Source of the DNA: Alkalinema sp. FACHB-956
Lineage (GTDB): Bacteria > Cyanobacteriota > Cyanobacteriia > Leptolyngbyales > Leptolyngbyaceae
DNA: 64,000 nt
Direction of reading: 5' to 3'
NCBI RefSeq assembly: GCF_014697025.1
Contig: NZ_JACJRC010000005.1
Span: forward strand, 1-64,000
The stretch's first letter is position 1, and every line of letters begins with the position of its first letter. Shown piece after piece: positions 34,193-43,769 of this stretch. The position numbers and the translations under genes are program-made. A model generated the notes under the pieces. That model was given only the letters and a program-made list of their open reading frames with translations. It made no database searches and was not told where the DNA came from.

Positions 34193-35320
34193 TTACGGCT
34201 TTTTGCGCTCAGGAGTAGACTGAGGCGATGACGTTGGCGCGGGTGTGGTTTCTGCTTCCACCCGATCGCGGATCTGAGTCTGGGCAGACTCATGCTCTGC
34301 TAAGGTGCGGCTAAACACATGCGTCCCATCATAACGTGCAACGAAATAGAGATAGCTCGTCTGCTCTGGTTCCAACGTTGCCTTTAAGCTTGCCAGACCT
34401 GGACTCGCGATCGGGGTCGGTGGCAGCCCTGGCGTGATGTACGTGTTGTACGGAGAGGGTGTGCGCACCTGCGCCAGCGTCAGAGGTTGTTCCTTAGTTT
34501 GACGAATTCCTAAGCCATATTCCACCGTAGGATCCGAACCCAAGGTCATTCCTTGCTTTAAGCGATTCGTGAATACCCCAGCAATGAGGCGGCGCTCACT
34601 GGGAACAACAGCTTCTTTTTCAACAATACTGGCGAGGGTGACCCATTGCAGCAGCGACAATTGCAATGGATTGGTGGACTGTTGGGATTGAGTGTGGGAT
34701 TGATAGAGGGGAAGAGCCGTTTGCTCAAAGCGATCGAGCATCTGACGAAGCGCTTGCTCAGGGGTTAAGGTTGTTCCTGAAATTTCGTAGGTATCGGGAA
34801 AGAGAAATCCTTCTAAAAAAGGAAGATTAGGCGGTAACCAGGGATATTGCTGAGGGGAAATTTTCTGGGCTGCCTGCAGAAAGGCTTCCGCTTTAAAAAA
34901 TCCTCGCTGCTCAAAATATTCAGCCATTTGGCGGAGTGACCAGCCCTCTGGGATTGTGAACTGATTGCGAACTATGTCCCCAGTCCAAATCTTTAGGGCG
35001 ATCGCATCCATGGATTCCGTGGGCGAAATTTCGTAGGTTCCGGCCTGAAATCCCCCCGATCGACCTTTGAGTTGTTGGAATCGCGTCCAGATTTGCCACG
35101 CTTGCTGAGATTGAATTAAGCCCGCAGCTTGGAGGCTCTGACCAATTTCTTGGGCGGAACTACCTGGAGGCACTTCAAACAGGGTGCCCTGACTGGTCGT
35201 TGTTTTCGCGGTCACAGGCGCGATCGATGCTTGCCACCAAGCATACGATCGCACACCTCCCAACCCAAGCAGTATCAGTAGGCTCAATCCAATCCATGGG
35301 GCATTACGGACGATTTTCAT
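34193..35320 (-). CDS. mltG: endolytic murein transglycosylase MltG
   Basis: 375 residues. There is an N-terminal membrane anchor (WIGLSLLILLGLGGVRSYAWW), a LysM-like region (FEVPPGSSAQEIGQSLQAAGLI) and the YceG/MltG catalytic domain with FLEGFLFPDTYEI (about 168-180), LASIVEKEAVVPSERRLIAGVFTNRL (about 228-253, catalytic Glu), LGSDPTVEYG and SPYNTYITPGLPPTPIASPG. It cuts nascent glycan strands in peptidoglycan growth. The C-terminal tail is Pro/Thr-rich. Confidence 0.96.
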   Translation of the reverse strand: MKIVRNAPWIGLSLLILLGLGGVRSYAWWQASIAPVTAKTTTSQGTLFEVPPGSSAQEIGQSLQAAGLIQSQQAWQIWTRFQQLKGRSGGFQAGTYEISPTESMDAIALKIWTGDIVRNQFTIPEGWSLRQMAEYFEQRGFFKAEAFLQAAQKISPQQYPWLPPNLPFLEGFLFPDTYEISGTTLTPEQALRQMLDRFEQTALPLYQSHTQSQQSTNPLQLSLLQWVTLASIVEKEAVVPSERRLIAGVFTNRLKQGMTLGSDPTVEYGLGIRQTKEQPLTLAQVRTPSPYNTYITPGLPPTPIASPGLASLKATLEPEQTSYLYFVARYDGTHVFSRTLAEHESAQTQIRDRVEAETTPAPTSSPQSTPERKKP

Positions 35321-35361
35321 GCGTTTGTGGAGTCAGGCTTGCTGAGTGAACAACTGACTCG

Positions 35362-35913
35362 TTACTCTAGCGCATCAAAAAGCTGATCCTCAATCATCGG
35401 TAAAAGAGGCTCAATTTTCTCTAATTCGTCTGGAGACAGCAAATTAGGACGACCTTGTTCATCCATCCGCGCCAGAATGAAGTAGGGATCCAAATGAGCA
35501 TAGGCCGAATACTCTTGATCTTGGTGATAAAAACTCGCTAGGAGTTGCAGTTCCTCCTGCTCATCCTCATCAAACTCACCATCCTCATAGTTTTCGTCTT
35601 CTAAGTCCGGTAGATCGCCCTCAACCGTCAAAACTACCGCTGTGCGTTTCAGAATCAAATTTTGCTCACCCAGCACAGCCTTGGCAGTTGGGAAAATACG
35701 CTGAATCTCCGCTTCGTCTTCCACTAAGACGGCTTCTTCTTCGTCACTACCATCGCTTTCCCACGTCACAATTTCGATCGTGGAGTCTACAGGCAACAAT
35801 AGGACGTATTCTTGACCCTCAACACTGAGCGAATGTTCAATGTAGCAGTCTAGCGTCAACCCAGATTCATCGGTTAGGGTGACAGTAGGCGCATCAAAAA
35901 TTTCTTCATTCAT
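35362..35913 (-). CDS. DUF3727 domain-containing protein
   Basis: 183 residues from ATG 35913, which has AAGGAAAA upstream; a longer frame reaches 35970 but adds no conserved sequence. The N-terminal half resembles DUF1292 (TVTLTDESGLTLDCYIEHSLSVEGQEYVLLLPVD). The rest is very acidic and carries the DUF3727 part (YAHLDPYFILARMDEQGRPNLLSPDELEKIEPLLP). It is soluble and of unknown function. mltG follows 41 bases downstream, and yqeG beyond it, a cluster I have the impression is conserved in cyanobacteria. Confidence 0.88.
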   Translation of the reverse strand: MNEEIFDAPTVTLTDESGLTLDCYIEHSLSVEGQEYVLLLPVDSTIEIVTWESDGSDEEEAVLVEDEAEIQRIFPTAKAVLGEQNLILKRTAVVLTVEGDLPDLEDENYEDGEFDEDEQEELQLLASFYHQDQEYSAYAHLDPYFILARMDEQGRPNLLSPDELEKIEPLLPMIEDQLFDALE

Positions 35914-36372
35914 CGGATTTTCCTTATCCCAGCTTGACGGGGCACTTTTCGCGATGCTACCGAGTAGCAATCTAGCTATGCCAGCATAATGTGCAGTGGC
36001 AATGCCTTACCCTCAGACAAGTATCGCCTAGAATGCACCCTCTGTACGGGGTTCCTCGGAGAGTTTTTAGGATTCCAATCAGGATCCGATAATGCATCAA
36101 ACCAGCCATTCCCCAAGCCCCCTGCTGGAGGAATCACCATCGTTACGGCGATCGAGAACTGACTTTCCAGGCTGAGTTGTACAGCCTGTCTTACCAAGAG
36201 GCCGTTCGACGGGAATGACCTTTCTGTGGATAATCGCCTTCTCCAGGTTTGCCCTGGAGGTTCCCACTTCCTCGGACTAGCCCCTCCCAAAAGTGACCCG
36301 TGGGCATTACAATGCATCCATCATTCGGTCATCTGGCAGTTGTTGCGCTTTTAAGTTTGTAGGTAATCAATC
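35914..36372. other. divergent spacer before argC
   Basis: About 460 bases. The open frames here are short and have no family features. The promoters of argC and of the DUF3727 operon must lie here. The pair TCCAGG / CCTGGA near 36240-36260 could form a small hairpin. Confidence 0.4.
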
Positions 36373-37431
36373 ATGGGCGAGTTGGAACGCGTACCAGTCG
36401 GCATCGTGGGTGCATCTGGCTATGGCGGTGTGCAGTTGGTGCGGTTGCTTCAAGATCACCCCCATCTGGAATTAACCTATGTGGCGGGAAATAGCACCGT
36501 CGGACAGGAATTTTCGGAACTGTATCCCTACCTGTCCAATATTGTTCACCAGAAGATTGAAGCCTACGATGTCGATGTCATTGCCGATCGCTGTCGCATT
36601 GTCTTTTTAGCCTTGCCCAACGGACTGGCCTACAAGATGGCTCCAGAACTGCTGGCGCGGGGTTGTAAGGTGTTGGACTTGTCCGCTGACTATCGCTTTA
36701 CCGATCTCGCTACGTATAAAACTTGGTATGGGATGGAGCGGACTGATGGCGAGATCAATGAACAAGCGGTCTATGGACTCCCGGAACTGTATCGGGATCA
36801 GATTGCGGAATCTAATTTAATTGGTTGCCCCGGCTGCTATCCCACCGCGAGTTTGTTGGCCCTAGCTCCGTTGTTGAAGCAAGGATTAGTGGTACCGGAA
36901 ACCGCCATTATCGATGCTAAATCCGGCACTTCCGGTGGGGGTCGCCATGCCAAGGTCAATATGTTGCTGGCCGAAGCTGATAACGCGATCGCGCCCTACG
37001 GCGTAGCCCGCCACCGTCACACTCCGGAAATTGAGCAAGTTTGTAGCGATTTAGCAGGCCGGGAAGTGCTGGTGCAGTTTACGCCGCATTTGGTCCCGAT
37101 GGTGCGGGGCATTCTGGCCACGGTTTACGCGACTCTGCGGGATCCGGGACTGGTGCGGGAAGATTTATTGACCATTTACGGCGCGTTCTACCGCAATCGC
37201 CCTTGGGTCAAGCTGCTACCGGCGGGAACCTACCCCCAAACCAAGTGGGCCTGTGGAACAAACCTCTGCTACATCAGCATTGAAGTGGATCCGAGAACCG
37301 ATCGAGTGATTGTCATGTCGGTGATTGATAACTTGCTGAAAGGTCAAGCAGGCCAAGCGATCCAATGCGTTAACATCATGATGGGTTGGGAAGAAACCCT
37401 AGGCTTACCCAAGCTGGCCTTCTATCCGTAA
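36373..37431 (+). CDS. argC: N-acetyl-gamma-glutamyl-phosphate reductase
   Basis: 352 residues. The NADP motif is [18 protein letters not shown] (about 9-26), the catalytic Cys is in [16 protein letters not shown] (about 148-163), and [14 protein letters not shown] and HTPEIEQ (active-site His region) follow. It reduces N-acetylglutamyl phosphate in arginine synthesis. It stands alone rather than in an arg operon, as is usual in cyanobacteria. Confidence 0.97.
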   Translation: MGELERVPVGIVGASGYGGVQLVRLLQDHPHLELTYVAGNSTVGQEFSELYPYLSNIVHQKIEAYDVDVIADRCRIVFLALPNGLAYKMAPELLARGCKVLDLSADYRFTDLATYKTWYGMERTDGEINEQAVYGLPELYRDQIAESNLIGCPGCYPTASLLALAPLLKQGLVVPETAIIDAKSGTSGGGRHAKVNMLLAEADNAIAPYGVARHRHTPEIEQVCSDLAGREVLVQFTPHLVPMVRGILATVYATLRDPGLVREDLLTIYGAFYRNRPWVKLLPAGTYPQTKWACGTNLCYISIEVDPRTDRVIVMSVIDNLLKGQAGQAIQCVNIMMGWEETLGLPKLAFYP

Positions 37432-37439
37432 AATCCTAA

Positions 37440-37595
37440 AGGGATGGGGGGAAACCTTGTATTCGCGGATTACGTGTCACCGTAGACACGATCGTTGGCC
37501 TGACGGCCTTCGGGAGATCGCCTGAGGAAATCTTGGCGGCCTATCCTGATCTAGAGCTAGCTGACATATACGAAGCACTTGCCTATGCCGCCTAG
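37440..37595 (+). pseudogene. DUF433 antitoxin-like remnant, 5' truncated
   Basis: Directly after argC, one frame reads DGGKPCIRGLRVTVDTIVGL, then SPEEILAAYPDLELADIYEALAYAA and a stop at 37593-37595. This matches the core and C-terminal end of DUF433 proteins (GKPCIRGTR...YPDL...AL.YA). In-frame TAA at 37437-37439 and the lack of any start codon show that the 5' end is gone. DUF433 genes often pair with a DUF5615 PIN-like toxin, but none follows here. Confidence 0.85.
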
Positions 37596-37750
37596 CGAGG
37601 GGAGGAATCAACCGCTTACCCTGCACTTGGTGTCGATCCTAAGCGGGCCTTTTAGCCTTTGCTCGATCGGTGGAATTGTGGAATGGAACGATGTAGTTAA
37701 AGAAGCGTCAAATGTTTCAAGGTTCACTATTCTAAGAGGAGACTCTTGCT

Positions 37751-38011
37751 ATGACACCTGAAGATGGCAGTTCTAAGCACCGCAGCTTATCCGATGTGAT
37801 GAAGCAATTTCTACTCGGCATCGCATTTGGGCTGGTGCTGATGCTGATCCCGCTCTCCTACATTTCGCTATCCGCGATCGAATGGCAGTTACTGCACGGA
37901 GTTGCCTTAGCCGCTTTGGTTATTTCCTGCGGAATCCTGGCAGCGATCGGAGGCAACAAAGCTTTAAGCCCATTGATGAAGTTCCTGGAATCAATTCCTC
38001 CGATTAGTTGA
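37751..38011 (+). CDS. small two-helix membrane protein
   Basis: 86 residues with AAGAGGAGA upstream of ATG 37751, a good ribosome-binding site. There are two hydrophobic helices (FLLGIAFGLVLMLIPLSYISL and LLHGVALAALVISCGILAAIGG). The N-terminus is polar and the C-terminus short. It looks like a conserved small cyanobacterial membrane protein, but I cannot name the family. Confidence 0.75.
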   Translation: MTPEDGSSKHRSLSDVMKQFLLGIAFGLVLMLIPLSYISLSAIEWQLLHGVALAALVISCGILAAIGGNKALSPLMKFLESIPPIS

Positions 38012-38024
38012 GCGATTCGTCTTC

Positions 38025-38095
38025 CCCTGGTTTCTAAACCTGGTTCGCTTAGAAGCCAGGGAAAATGAAGCCAGGGGAAAATAAAGCCAGGGAAA
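38025..38095 (+). terminator. hairpin and repeated arm after the small membrane gene
   Basis: CCCTGGTTTCTAA (38025-38037) pairs with TTAGAAGCCAGGG (38049-38061), with one mismatch. The right arm core AAGCCAGGG(G)AAAAT is repeated twice more up to 38095. This is a terminator-like hairpin that shares its arm with a tandem repeat. Confidence 0.65.
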
Positions 38096-38149
38096 AATCT
38101 TTGACGACGCCCCACCTGTTCGAAATATCCTCTTGCTATACGTTTTTTG

Positions 38150-39382
38150 TTAAGGCAGGAGGCCATCTCGATCGATCGCGGAGAAGGATTCCGGAGAAAC
38201 TAAACCCAACCAGGGATCGGCATCGGGGGTGAGGAACAATTCCCGGTACACCCGTGCGTTGAGCGAATCCACCGATTGAGTAGTACCAAAGGTGTTGCTC
38301 AGGAACCAAGCGTGAAGCTGGCTGTGGAGTAAATACTCGTTGCGGACAGTATCGAGGGCGATCGATTTTTCAAAGGATCGCAGGGCAGGTTGCAATTCCG
38401 CAGCAGTTTTGACGCCCTTCTTACGTTGCATGAGTTTGCGGCTATTCGTATCCAGCACCGCATCCGGGGCCGATCGCTGAGCCAGTTTTTCCCAAGCAGC
38501 TTGATCGGTCACTTCGGCGAGAGCAGTGCGGTTGCGGCCTGCGGCGGAGAGAACAGACAGCACCAACGGACTTTCCACCACCATTTTGGTCATAGCAATG
38601 CGGCCTGCGGCGATCGCGTCGGGGTTTTGTCCTGCTCGGCGATCGGGCTCCAGGCTGTCCAACTGGGGCGGCTTGAGGCCCAGGGCTTTGAGATCCGCAG
38701 TCCACTGGTTTTGCAAAGCGGTAAGGCGATCGCGGTGATACTGTTGCAAAAACGTATCTCGCTGATCCACTGGAGTTGCTTCATAGGCGGCCACGGCTTT
38801 TTCCGCCTGTTGCAACTGCTTGAGAAAAGCACCGGGGCCATAGAGACCGGGCAGGGCTTCGATCGGGCGGCCCTCGGGACTCAGGATGTAGTGAATGCTG
38901 TTCCCCGTCAGGGTGCGCTCCAACTTTCGGCCATCACCAAAATCGACGGTTACCTTGGGGGCGGGACGAACCGACTGCCAATGGAGCACAAAGCGATCGC
39001 GCAATACCGGGGCAATCTGGGCATTGGGATACAGCGCCACCCGGAAAAATCGACTGTTGGCGCAACTGAGATCCTGATCCAAATGCCCCAGTAGCCGCAG
39101 GGACAAAATTGGCTTACCACTGGCTTGGGCTGCAGCTTTGGCCTCTTCTAAATCGGTATACCAAAACAGTTGGGACGCATCACAATCCCGTTGCCGACAG
39201 AGCGCATCCAGTTCTGCCCGCCGTTCGGGGGACTTGGCTAACTCCGGCCCATTTTTTTTGACAAATTCTGCGATCGCCGCTGTTCGATCGCCTTTCGCCA
39301 TTGTTAGTGGGGCAGCAGCAGCTGAACTGATCCCCAGGGTCAGGAACGGAACAACCAAACCCAGCAGCAGTGGAATACGCAT
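38150..39382 (-). CDS. exported thioredoxin-fold-like protein
   Basis: 410 residues. The signal peptide is LLLGLVVPFLTLGISSAAAA. A thioredoxin-like region spans about 70-190 (YTDLEEAKAAAQASGKPILSLRLLGHLDQDLSCANSRFFRVALY, then YILSPEGRPIEALPGLYGP), which resembles the thiol-reactive-enzyme folds where a Lys-Pro follows an extended helix. The classical CxxC is missing; only single cysteines are present. The C-terminal part (about 200-410) is helical. It is a periplasmic protein of unknown function. Confidence 0.7.
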   Translation of the reverse strand: MRIPLLLGLVVPFLTLGISSAAAAPLTMAKGDRTAAIAEFVKKNGPELAKSPERRAELDALCRQRDCDASQLFWYTDLEEAKAAAQASGKPILSLRLLGHLDQDLSCANSRFFRVALYPNAQIAPVLRDRFVLHWQSVRPAPKVTVDFGDGRKLERTLTGNSIHYILSPEGRPIEALPGLYGPGAFLKQLQQAEKAVAAYEATPVDQRDTFLQQYHRDRLTALQNQWTADLKALGLKPPQLDSLEPDRRAGQNPDAIAAGRIAMTKMVVESPLVLSVLSAAGRNRTALAEVTDQAAWEKLAQRSAPDAVLDTNSRKLMQRKKGVKTAAELQPALRSFEKSIALDTVRNEYLLHSQLHAWFLSNTFGTTQSVDSLNARVYRELFLTPDADPWLGLVSPESFSAIDRDGLLP

Positions 39383-39489
39383 GGCAAATTGGAGGGGTGA
39401 GGTGAAATCAAGATTAGATGTACCCCGAACCTAGGCAACTTATGCATTACTCTACGCATTTGCTTGGTGCATTAACCGACGCATTCGAC

Positions 39490-40392
39490 TTATGCATTTG
39501 ACTGTGACTCGCGGCGGAAGAGATGCCCATGCTCTGCATTATAGAGCCGCGATCGCGGACTGCCCTCCGCCAAGGGTCGATTGTTATAGCCATACTCCGC
39601 CGGAATGGTGGCACTGGTCAGGGCGGGACTAATCAGATACATCGTGGTGCGAATGAGTTGCTCCCGTTGGGTCACTTCTGCCATCTGATACAAGGGAACG
39701 AGCAAAATCTTTTCATCGGGCCAACCAAGGCGAAAACAAATCGCGATCGGCATTTCCGGGGGATAGTGTTGCAGCAATTTGGCCTGGGCTGCTTCCACAT
39801 GGCGAGCACTGAGATACAGGCAAAGACTGGCCTGGTGGGCCGCCAAGGTCGATAACTCTTCTGCGTCCGGCACTTGAGTCCGGCCACTGATGCGGCTCAG
39901 GATAATCGTCTGCACCACATTCGGCACCGTCAGTTCCACCCGAAGTCTGGCTGCTGCCAATTGGTACGCGCTCACCCCCGGCACAATTTCAAAGGGAATC
40001 TCGGCTTCCAATAGGGCGGACATTTGCTCTTGCACTGCGCCATAAAAGCAGGGATCACCATCGTGGAGCCGCACAACGGATTGTCCCGATCGCACCCGAT
40101 CGATCAAAATCGGCACAATTTCTTCTAGGGTCTTGTTCGCTGTGGGGATAATTTCGGCCTCCGATCGGGCCAGTTGCAGAATCTGCTGGGGAACTAGGGA
40201 ATCGGCATAGAGGATCACATCCGCCTGCTGGATCAAGCGCTGGGCTTTAACGGTCATCAGGTCTGGATCGCCAGGGCCAGCGCCCACGATATAGACCATG
40301 GGGGCCAACGGGTTAGCCGGAGGGATTGGAGGGGGGCCAGATTCAGGGGCAGATTGGGGAGAGAAAGCAGATTGGGGAGAGGAAAAGGTCAT
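39490..40392 (-). CDS. cobM: precorrin-4 C11-methyltransferase
   Basis: About 300 residues. After a Pro/Ser-rich N-terminus, the SAM-dependent tetrapyrrole methylase domain starts at MVYIVGAGPGDPDLMTVKAQRLIQQADVILYADSLV. Other motifs are RLHDGDPCFYGAVQEQ and IVPGVSAYQLAAARL, the CobM pattern. It methylates C-11 of the corrin ring in cobalamin synthesis. ATG 40392 is preferred over GTG 40416. A degenerate repeat of GCATTTGACTTAT type flanks the stop. Confidence 0.94.
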   Translation of the reverse strand: MTFSSPQSAFSPQSAPESGPPPIPPANPLAPMVYIVGAGPGDPDLMTVKAQRLIQQADVILYADSLVPQQILQLARSEAEIIPTANKTLEEIVPILIDRVRSGQSVVRLHDGDPCFYGAVQEQMSALLEAEIPFEIVPGVSAYQLAAARLRVELTVPNVVQTIILSRISGRTQVPDAEELSTLAAHQASLCLYLSARHVEAAQAKLLQHYPPEMPIAICFRLGWPDEKILLVPLYQMAEVTQREQLIRTTMYLISPALTSATIPAEYGYNNRPLAEGSPRSRLYNAEHGHLFRRESQSNA

Positions 40393-40439
40393 CGCAAGCT
40401 TCAGGAAGGTGATCACCCAGCAAGTTGTGTACCAGTTTT

Positions 40440-40511
40440 GCCGTCAAACGTTTTGCAGCCGTCAAACGCTTTGCAGCCGTCAAACGTTGTGCAGCCGTTA
40501 AATAGTTTGCA
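40440..40511. repeat. 18-bp tandem repeat upstream of cobM
   Basis: Four units of GCCGTCAAACGTTTTGCA or near variants lie at 40440-40457, 40458-40475, 40476-40493 and 40494-40511. The last unit is the most diverged. A further pair, GGAACTTCTCATTATT, follows near 40528-40560. Confidence 0.95.
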
Positions 40512-40730
40512 TCTCAACCATTGCTTCGGGAACTTCTCATTATTGGAACTTCTCATTATTGAAATTGAAACTTCCCATTTTGGAGCTTCCATCCATTTTG
40601 TCCGGATGGGAGTGATGGCCCTGGAAGAGTGGAATGGTAGATGCACCCTGACTTATCTCCCCGGAAGCTCTTGTGGCTTCTGGGGTTTTTCCATTTTGGG
40701 GCCAGGTGTTGAAAGGACAGGTGTTCTGGA

Positions 40731-41597
40731 TTACTGCAAAGCCCGAGGAGTTGCATCGGGAGCCACCACATCGGGCAGCGATCGCTTCAGGCCATAAAGC
40801 CAAGCCAAGCCTGCAATCCCTAGCAGCACGCCTGCCAAACTGACCATTTGCGCCATTTTCAGCGGCCCTAACATCAAACTATCCATCCGTAGTCCTTCAA
40901 TCCAGACTCGACCCAGGCTGTAGAGAATGGCATAGATGAGAAATAGGCTGCCCGATTTCAGCGTCAGTTTGCCTTGCCGATCGCGAATGACGAGAAGCAT
41001 CAGGATGCCAAACACCATCACATTCCACAGAGACTCGTAGAGAAAGGTGGGATGGTAATAAGCCACCGTTTCTAGTCCCGGCGGGCGCTGACTCAGGGGA
41101 ATCAAAAGCTTCCACGGAACATCCGTCGGGGCTCCATAGGCTTCGGAGTTAAAGAAATTGCCCCAACGCCCGATCGCTTGACCTAAAATCAGCGCCGGAG
41201 CCACAATATCCGCCAACCGCCAAAAGGAAATATTGCGCACCTTCGCAAAAATCACAGCCGCTAACATGCCCCCTAAAATTGCGCCATGAATGGCAATTCC
41301 CCCCTCCCAAATGGCGATCGCCTTACTGGGATTGGCGGCGTAGTCCTTCCATTGGAACAGGACGTAATACAGCCTTGCACAGGGTAAGGCCCCAATCACT
41401 AACCAGATGGCTAAATCATTCATCAGTTCAGGATCAATGTTTTGCCGATTGGCGAGCTTTTGGGACAAACTCACTCCCAACAACACCGCCGACGCAATTA
41501 ATAGCCCATACCAACGCACCACCACTGGCCCTAGGTGAAAGGCGATCGGGCCTGGAGAGGTAAACTCAGCAGCCAAAAGAACAGCGGAACTGACCAT
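40731..41597 (-). CDS. lgt: prolipoprotein diacylglyceryl transferase
   Basis: 288 residues with about seven membrane helices. Family motifs: [16 protein letters not shown] (about 28-43), HGAILGGML (about 104-112), [13 protein letters not shown] (about 142-154, with the signature Arg and Asn) and [12 protein letters not shown] near the end. It transfers diacylglycerol to the lipobox Cys, the step before LspA, which is also in this window. Confidence 0.97.
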   Translation of the reverse strand: MVSSAVLLAAEFTSPGPIAFHLGPVVVRWYGLLIASAVLLGVSLSQKLANRQNIDPELMNDLAIWLVIGALPCARLYYVLFQWKDYAANPSKAIAIWEGGIAIHGAILGGMLAAVIFAKVRNISFWRLADIVAPALILGQAIGRWGNFFNSEAYGAPTDVPWKLLIPLSQRPPGLETVAYYHPTFLYESLWNVMVFGILMLLVIRDRQGKLTLKSGSLFLIYAILYSLGRVWIEGLRMDSLMLGPLKMAQMVSLAGVLLGIAGLAWLYGLKRSLPDVVAPDATPRALQ

Positions 41598-41694
41598 GGA
41601 AATCCCATTAACAAAACCCTGTCCAATGTAGCGCGATCGCAGAATCCTGTAACGTCTACCCGCCAGAGTCTACTATTCAGGCAGGGCAGCCGCA

Positions 41695-42891
41695 TCAAGA
41701 CGAAAAATAGGGATTTGAGTGGGACATTTCAGAATGTTGCGGCGATTGGAAGGGGAGAAAAATGGTGAATTGGCTCCCTTTCCCCACTTCCGACTTAAAT
41801 TCCACACTGCCACAATGCAGTTCAGCCAAGCGACGCGTTAACGCCAAGCCCAGCCCAGTACCCGCCCGTCGCCGATCGATAAAATCATCGACCTGTTGGA
41901 ACGGATTAAACAACAAGTGCTGTTTTTCTTGGGGAATGCCAATGCCATTATCCCAAACCGTTAAGCCCAGAACTTGGTGATCATGGGTGACCTGAATCCC
42001 GATCGTGCCGCCTTCATGGGAAAACTTAATTGCATTGGAAAGAAGGTTCAACAGCATTTGGCGAATCCGGACTTCATCCGCCATCAAAGGGGGCAGATCG
42101 TCTGGAATCGCCGTTTGTAGGTTCAGGTTACGCACCTTGGCCTGCTCACTGATGAGCGCAACGGCTTCCTGGCAAATTTGGCTAATAGACAGGGGCATCA
42201 TTTCCAAGGAAAGTTGTCCCGCTTCAATCTTAGAGAGATCCAAAATATCGTTAATTAACGCCAAGAGATGCTGGCCACTGCGGTGGATTTGCTGAATGTA
42301 GAGTTCTTGCTTGGCGGTTAATTCTCCAAAGATTTTTTGCTTCAGAATGGAGGAGAAGCCCAAAATCGAGGTGAGTGGCGTCCGTAGCTCGTGGGACATG
42401 TTAGCGAGAAACTCGGACTTTAACTGACTCGATCGGGCTAGGGCCTGATTTTCAACAATCAGTTCTAATTCAGTTCGCTTGTAATTAGTTATATCCCTGA
42501 TTGTCCATACTAGAATTAACTGATCGGGAATTGACCCTACAGACGCTTCTGCTAGAAACTCATGTCCATCTTTGCGGCAGCAGCGCAGTTCCCCTCGCCA
42601 TCCGTGGGTGGTCGCTTGTTGCAGCAATTGAGGACTTAAGCCGGATGATCTGCCTTCGTGGCTGAGAGATTGCCCAACCCATCGATCGATCGAATTTTGA
42701 CAACACAGTTCTTTGAGGGAAGCCCCAAACAGCTGACTCGTCGCTGGATTCGCATACAAAATTTTCCCAGCCCGATCGGTGAGAATGACCCCATCTAGCA
42801 TTGCTTCGAGGGCTTGCACCAAGAGACCGGGAGGCAGTTTAAGCGATGCAGAAAAGCTATCGCCAGACTCAAAAAAACCAAGGTTCGACAT
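41695..42891 (-). CDS. PAS domain sensor histidine kinase
   Basis: 398 residues from ATG 42891. A PAS domain lies at about 25-140 (ALEAMLDGVILTDRAGKILYANPATSQLFG). Then come the HisKA domain with NMSHELRTPLTSILGFS (about 164-180) and the HATPase domain with LLSNAIKFSHEGG, DNGIGIPQEKQ and GTGLGLALTRRLAELHCG. There are no membrane helices, so it is a soluble kinase. No response regulator is adjacent; the OmpR-type one in this window is 8 kb away. The signal is unknown. Confidence 0.95.
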   Translation of the reverse strand: MSNLGFFESGDSFSASLKLPPGLLVQALEAMLDGVILTDRAGKILYANPATSQLFGASLKELCCQNSIDRWVGQSLSHEGRSSGLSPQLLQQATTHGWRGELRCCRKDGHEFLAEASVGSIPDQLILVWTIRDITNYKRTELELIVENQALARSSQLKSEFLANMSHELRTPLTSILGFSSILKQKIFGELTAKQELYIQQIHRSGQHLLALINDILDLSKIEAGQLSLEMMPLSISQICQEAVALISEQAKVRNLNLQTAIPDDLPPLMADEVRIRQMLLNLLSNAIKFSHEGGTIGIQVTHDHQVLGLTVWDNGIGIPQEKQHLLFNPFQQVDDFIDRRRAGTGLGLALTRRLAELHCGSVEFKSEVGKGSQFTIFLPFQSPQHSEMSHSNPYFSS

Positions 42892-43769
42892 GCTGACTAT
42901 CAACTTCTAGGCTCGCCAACAAGGAGCAAATAGACTACAACTCTGTCGAGTGACGATCAGGGGTCTTTAGAATTCACCGATATAGAACCGATCAGGCTGC
43001 GGACGTCGGGAACCAGGCTTGAGGCACTCAGCTTGAGGCACTCAGTAAGCTTGAGGCACTCAGTAAGCTTGAGACACTCAGCTTAGGGCACTCAGATGAA
43101 AACACTAGGCTTGAAATACTAGCAAGCACTAAGCACCATGCATCGCAGGAACCTTAGTGTCACAGGAGTCAGTCAGCTTAGGCTATTAAAGTCCACAAAT
43201 AAAGTCCACAAAACTGATGAAGTCCGGAAAACGGATGAGCTTGAATTCCCCAACGGTGTGGGATACCCAAACCTTTCAGGGAAAATACTTAGACCCATTG
43301 TCCAGCGGATCTATCCAGAGACAAGGGAAATTCTACGCATGAACCCTAGGGTTCATGGGGAATACATCTCAATAATTTAAGTAATTATACGGTTTTACTA
43401 CCTAGAAATTAAAATATTTGCAAGCTTTTTAGTCGATTTCCCTGAAAGCGTCAGTCTTCCTGCAAGCTAAGCTTCAAATGAAAATCTAATGCACCCATCT
43501 ACGTCTATCTAACAAGGAACATCCTTAGCTATCCCATAGTTACCATGGGTTGTCAAGGCGCAACATCCCCCCAGGGGGTGACCCTATGAGACAAGGTCCA
43601 GGGGATGAGACGAGGTTCAGGGAATAGGAAATTAGCCTTGGGGAAGTCAGGGAGGTTCAGAAATTGGGAAGTGGTGGTTGGAATTTCCAGTAGAGCGGGT
43701 TAGAGTATCTGTCTTAGAATCGATCCAGATGCGTAGATTTTTCATAGGCCAGCTCAGCTGCACGATTCC
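42892..43769. other. long spacer with tandem repeats and a palindrome
   Basis: About 880 bases. A degenerate repeat of GCTTGAGGCACTCAGTAA type, about five copies, lies at 43016-43100. A repeated AAAGTCCACAAA follows near 43190-43215. ATGAACCCTAGGGTTCAT is a perfect 18-nt palindrome at 43339-43356. Near 43580-43625 the phrase ATGAGACAAGGTCCAGGGG is repeated with changes. An 80-codon open frame at 43138-43380 has no family features and spans the repeats, so I do not call it. Confidence 0.6.

Noticed and set aside
43138-43380. 80-codon open frame in the kinase-rlmN spacer.
   Set aside because: It overlaps short direct repeats and a palindrome, has no ribosome-binding site and no recognisable family.
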